Made by a program: the position numbers and the translations under genes. A stretch of DNA of 6,554 nt from assembly GCA_003662985.1 (NCBI GenBank), contig QMZD01000103.1, positions 1 through 6,554 of the forward strand. The letters are read 5' to 3'. The notes beneath the pieces are model-generated. The model saw only the letters and a program-made list of their open reading frames with translations. It did no database searches and was not told where the DNA came from. The number at the start of each line of letters is the position of its first letter. Position 1 is the first letter of the stretch. The DNA comes from Archaeoglobales archaeon. Its GTDB lineage: Archaea; Halobacteriota; Archaeoglobi; Archaeoglobales; Archaeoglobaceae. Below are positions 4,866-6,554 of this stretch, one piece after another.

Positions 4866-5654
4866 TTACATTCCTCTGTTCATCCTTATACCCATCACTA
4901 TAAAAATGGCAGATGGTAAAAACAGCAGAACCAGTCCAATGTACGCTTTAAACCCGTATTTCTCAATCCACAATTCTCCCATGCTTTTCTGCCTCTTGAG
5001 CTCCTCGTACATCAGACCCATCGTATCTCTCGTGAAGTCCTTCATCGTTGCGTATGTGGACTCGTAATCGTGTTTCACGGGGGATGTCAGTCTTATCATT
5101 GTCACTCCCTGTCCCCCTCTGAAGATAAACCAGTACAGGACGACGAGCTTTTTCTCCGCATTCTTTTTATCCTCAAGGTTCAGCCTGTTAACGTATATTT
5201 TATCGAAAATGACGGCTGATGTGCGATTCATCGGGATCTCTTCCACGCTCTCGTTGATTATGTTCCACCGGTTCCCATAGCAAACTTTCGGGTTGTGGAA
5301 ACTCTTCCTCTTGTCGCTGTTTATTATGTCCATCCATATTATGCTTGAATTCTTTGAGTAAGCTCTGCTCAGTATGATGTCTGCTTCAAGGGCCTCGTAG
5401 ACTCTTTTAGGATACCTGAAGTCGATTCCCCTCCATCCTCCGATCTCTTTGGGAAACCTCGCGATCTCGCTGGCGTTGTTGAAGTTGTACGCCGTTCTAC
5501 CTATAAGTCTATGATCTGTTTTATGGAAGGCGGTATCTATAACCGTGTAATCGGCAAGGCTTTCAGGAGCTAGGACTACGATGAGAGCAGCCGAAAGCAA
5601 GAGCAATCCGAGGAGGATCAGAAAGATCGCTTTGACGTCAGCCAGCGTATGCAC
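4866..5654 (-). CDS. EpsI-type (DUF3485) exosortase-associated membrane protein
   Basis: This encodes 262 residues with one membrane helix at each end (about 9-29 and 237-257) and an outside domain between them. That domain has the order seen in EpsI/DUF3485 proteins: FPKEIGGWRGIDF (67-79), an ADIILSRAYS segment (91-100), a beta strand SIIWMDII, then SFHNPKVCYGNRWNI (118-132) with His120 and Cys125. In bacteria such proteins accompany or are fused to exosortases and polysaccharide export; the exact job is unknown. The C-terminal helix followed by RMNRGM anchors it. Its start overlaps the end of the archaeosortase gene by 37 bases, so the two are one transcript and probably coupled. The first start in frame is GTG at 5654, but an ideal ribosome site, AGGAGGTG, covers that very codon, so the true start may lie a few codons inside. 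Confidence 0.85.
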   Translation of the reverse strand: MHTLADVKAIFLILLGLLLLSAALIVVLAPESLADYTVIDTAFHKTDHRLIGRTAYNFNNASEIARFPKEIGGWRGIDFRYPKRVYEALEADIILSRAYSKNSSIIWMDIINSDKRKSFHNPKVCYGNRWNIINESVEEIPMNRTSAVIFDKIYVNRLNLEDKKNAEKKLVVLYWFIFRGGQGVTMIRLTSPVKHDYESTYATMKDFTRDTMGLMYEELKRQKSMGELWIEKYGFKAYIGLVLLFLPSAIFIVMGIRMNRGM

Positions 5655-6445
5655 CTCCTGCTCAGTAATAACATAACCACGGCGATTATAAAAAGAATTA
5701 GGTCTGAGGCGTAGTGGAAGAAACCCATAGCAGTTTCAACTCCATAAAGCTCAGCGATGACGATGATCGAGGAAATCCTTAGTACATTTGCTATTAGAGC
5801 GAGGGGAACCGCAAGAATAATCAGAAGTGCTTTCAACCATAACCTGTCTCTAATCAGGTAGCTGTAAAGAGTTCCAATGGTGAGCAGAGAGACTATCGAT
5901 CTGATTCCACTGCAGGGCGCACCTACAATAAAATTACAGCTCTTAAGCCGGATTTCCGCACCGATATTGTTCGCTTCTATTCCAAACAGATTTACAAATG
6001 ATGTCGTTGCAAAAGCTGAAAGAACTTCAAGTTCGGTTGTTATGTCGTATATGGGAAGTGGAATAGCGAGTAAAATAAAAAAAATTGGAAATGCAAGCTT
6101 TTTAGATACATCAGATCCATAAAAAGTCATGACAAGCCCGAAAAAAGCGGTTAAAAAAGATACTGCTGAAAGAAAGTCGATTACCCAGAAAGAAGCTAAA
6201 ATGTGCACGAAAAGAGAGATGGCTATTATGTAAATCCCGCGGACATCTACCGAATAAAACTCGATTTTTTGCCCTGTAAAGGTTCTATATGCGATGAATA
6301 CCGAAACTGCTAGAACTATAAACCCGTGGGAGTAGTAGGTGTTGTAAATCCATGAGCCCGTGAGCCAGAGTATCGTTTGAAAGTAGACAAGTACGAGAAG
6401 TGCAGTTGAAATTATCATCGCAATTCCTCTGTTCATAAATATCAT
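5618..6445 (-). CDS. Archaeosortase (exosortase family transpeptidase)
   Basis: This encodes 275 residues, an integral membrane protein with about eight helices. Archaeosortases are thought to cut surface proteins at a C-terminal sorting tail and join them to a lipid in the cell membrane. The three active residues are all in their usual settings: Cys178 in VGAPCSGIRSIVSLL, Arg223 in LIANVLRISSIIV, and His244 in GFFHYASDLILF. The YYSHGF motif (37-42) and the Pro-rich ILLAIPLPIYD (124-134) are also typical. Two Met codons are close together (6445 and 6436); the later one would fit a Met-Asn-Arg-Gly start just before the first helix, and neither has a clear ribosome site. It is the first gene of a unit with the EpsI-type gene. 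Which subfamily (A, B, C or other), and therefore which tail it reads, cannot be told by eye. Confidence in the family is high. Confidence 0.92.
   Translation of the reverse strand: MIFMNRGIAMIISTALLVLVYFQTILWLTGSWIYNTYYSHGFIVLAVSVFIAYRTFTGQKIEFYSVDVRGIYIIAISLFVHILASFWVIDFLSAVSFLTAFFGLVMTFYGSDVSKKLAFPIFFILLAIPLPIYDITTELEVLSAFATTSFVNLFGIEANNIGAEIRLKSCNFIVGAPCSGIRSIVSLLTIGTLYSYLIRDRLWLKALLIILAVPLALIANVLRISSIIVIAELYGVETAMGFFHYASDLILFIIAVVMLLLSRRCIRWLTSKRSF
5652..5659 (-). promoter_or_regulatory. Strong ribosome site overlapping the GTG start of the EpsI-type gene
   Basis: AGGAGGTG on the minus strand is a near-perfect complement of the archaeal 16S 3' end. It includes the proposed GTG start, so spacing to that codon is zero. 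The CTG at 5645-5643 stands at a normal distance of six bases, and no ATG follows within the first 20 codons. It is the best Shine-Dalgarno match seen in the window. Confidence 0.6.
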
Positions 6446-6482
6446 ATGTCTAATCTCGATTTTTAAGATTATCGATTCAAAG

Positions 6483-6491
6483 AATATTTAA
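6483..6491 (-). promoter_or_regulatory. TATA-like box for the archaeosortase unit
   Basis: TTAAATATT on the minus strand lies about 42 bases before the ATG at 6445, which would give a short leader of around 15 to 20 bases. A second AT-rich core, ATCTTAAAAAT (about 6461-6471), stands about 30 bases before the inner Met at 6436. The rest of 6446-6554 is AT-rich with no gene seen. Confidence 0.4.
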
Positions 6492-6554
6492 CCTTATATC
6501 TAAAAACAATACTTGTGATTTATAACTTTACGATAATTTTAAATTGATTAAAAG

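Overview
The window looks like archaeal DNA, most likely from a euryarchaeon related to Archaeoglobus, Ferroglobus or Geoglobus. It is AT-rich. Several genes have a TATA-like box about 25 bases before the start codon and no Shine-Dalgarno site, which fits leaderless transcripts. Other pointers are an archaeosortase, a DUF3368 PIN protein and a VapBC pair typical of heat-loving archaea. The genus is inference.

Left part (1-2320), a decayed accessory zone. On the minus strand at 128-310 are the remains of a UPF0175 antitoxin, with a frameshift and an in-frame stop. They lie head-to-head with an intact plus-strand DUF3368 PIN toxin-like gene (393-923) that has no antitoxin next to it. Next come a small plus-strand gene (997-1189) apparently split by one extra base, a short purine-rich repeat, a minus-strand coiled-coil protein gene (1336-1794) with two frameshifts, and what looks like a frameshifted scrap of a HicA toxin (2061-2154).

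Middle part (2290-4215). An intact AbrB-type antitoxin and PIN toxin pair (vapB-vapC, 2323-3043) has its own TATA box. An 11-base tandem duplication copies the vapC start codon. After a hairpin comes a secreted protein gene (3195-4013) with a signal peptide, a probable beta-sandwich, a perfect 12-base repeat coding QSNG units, and no recognisable membrane anchor at its C-terminus. An array of GAGATTA-like heptamers (4127-4214) fills the gap to the next, convergent gene.

Right part (4216-6554, all minus strand). A membrane protein of the DUF457/YdjM metal-hydrolase-like family has its own promoter. Upstream of it is a two-gene unit: an archaeosortase with its Cys-Arg-His triad in place (5618-6445), overlapping a membrane-anchored EpsI-type (DUF3485) partner (4866-5654). 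This unit would cut and re-attach surface proteins carrying a C-terminal sorting tail, but no protein with such a tail is visible here.

Overall the window joins a protein-sorting locus to an island of living and dead toxin-antitoxin modules. I did not find a clearly new multi-gene system. The most unusual points are the number of separately broken small genes, the duplicated vapC start, and the archaeosortase/EpsI pair with no obvious substrate.
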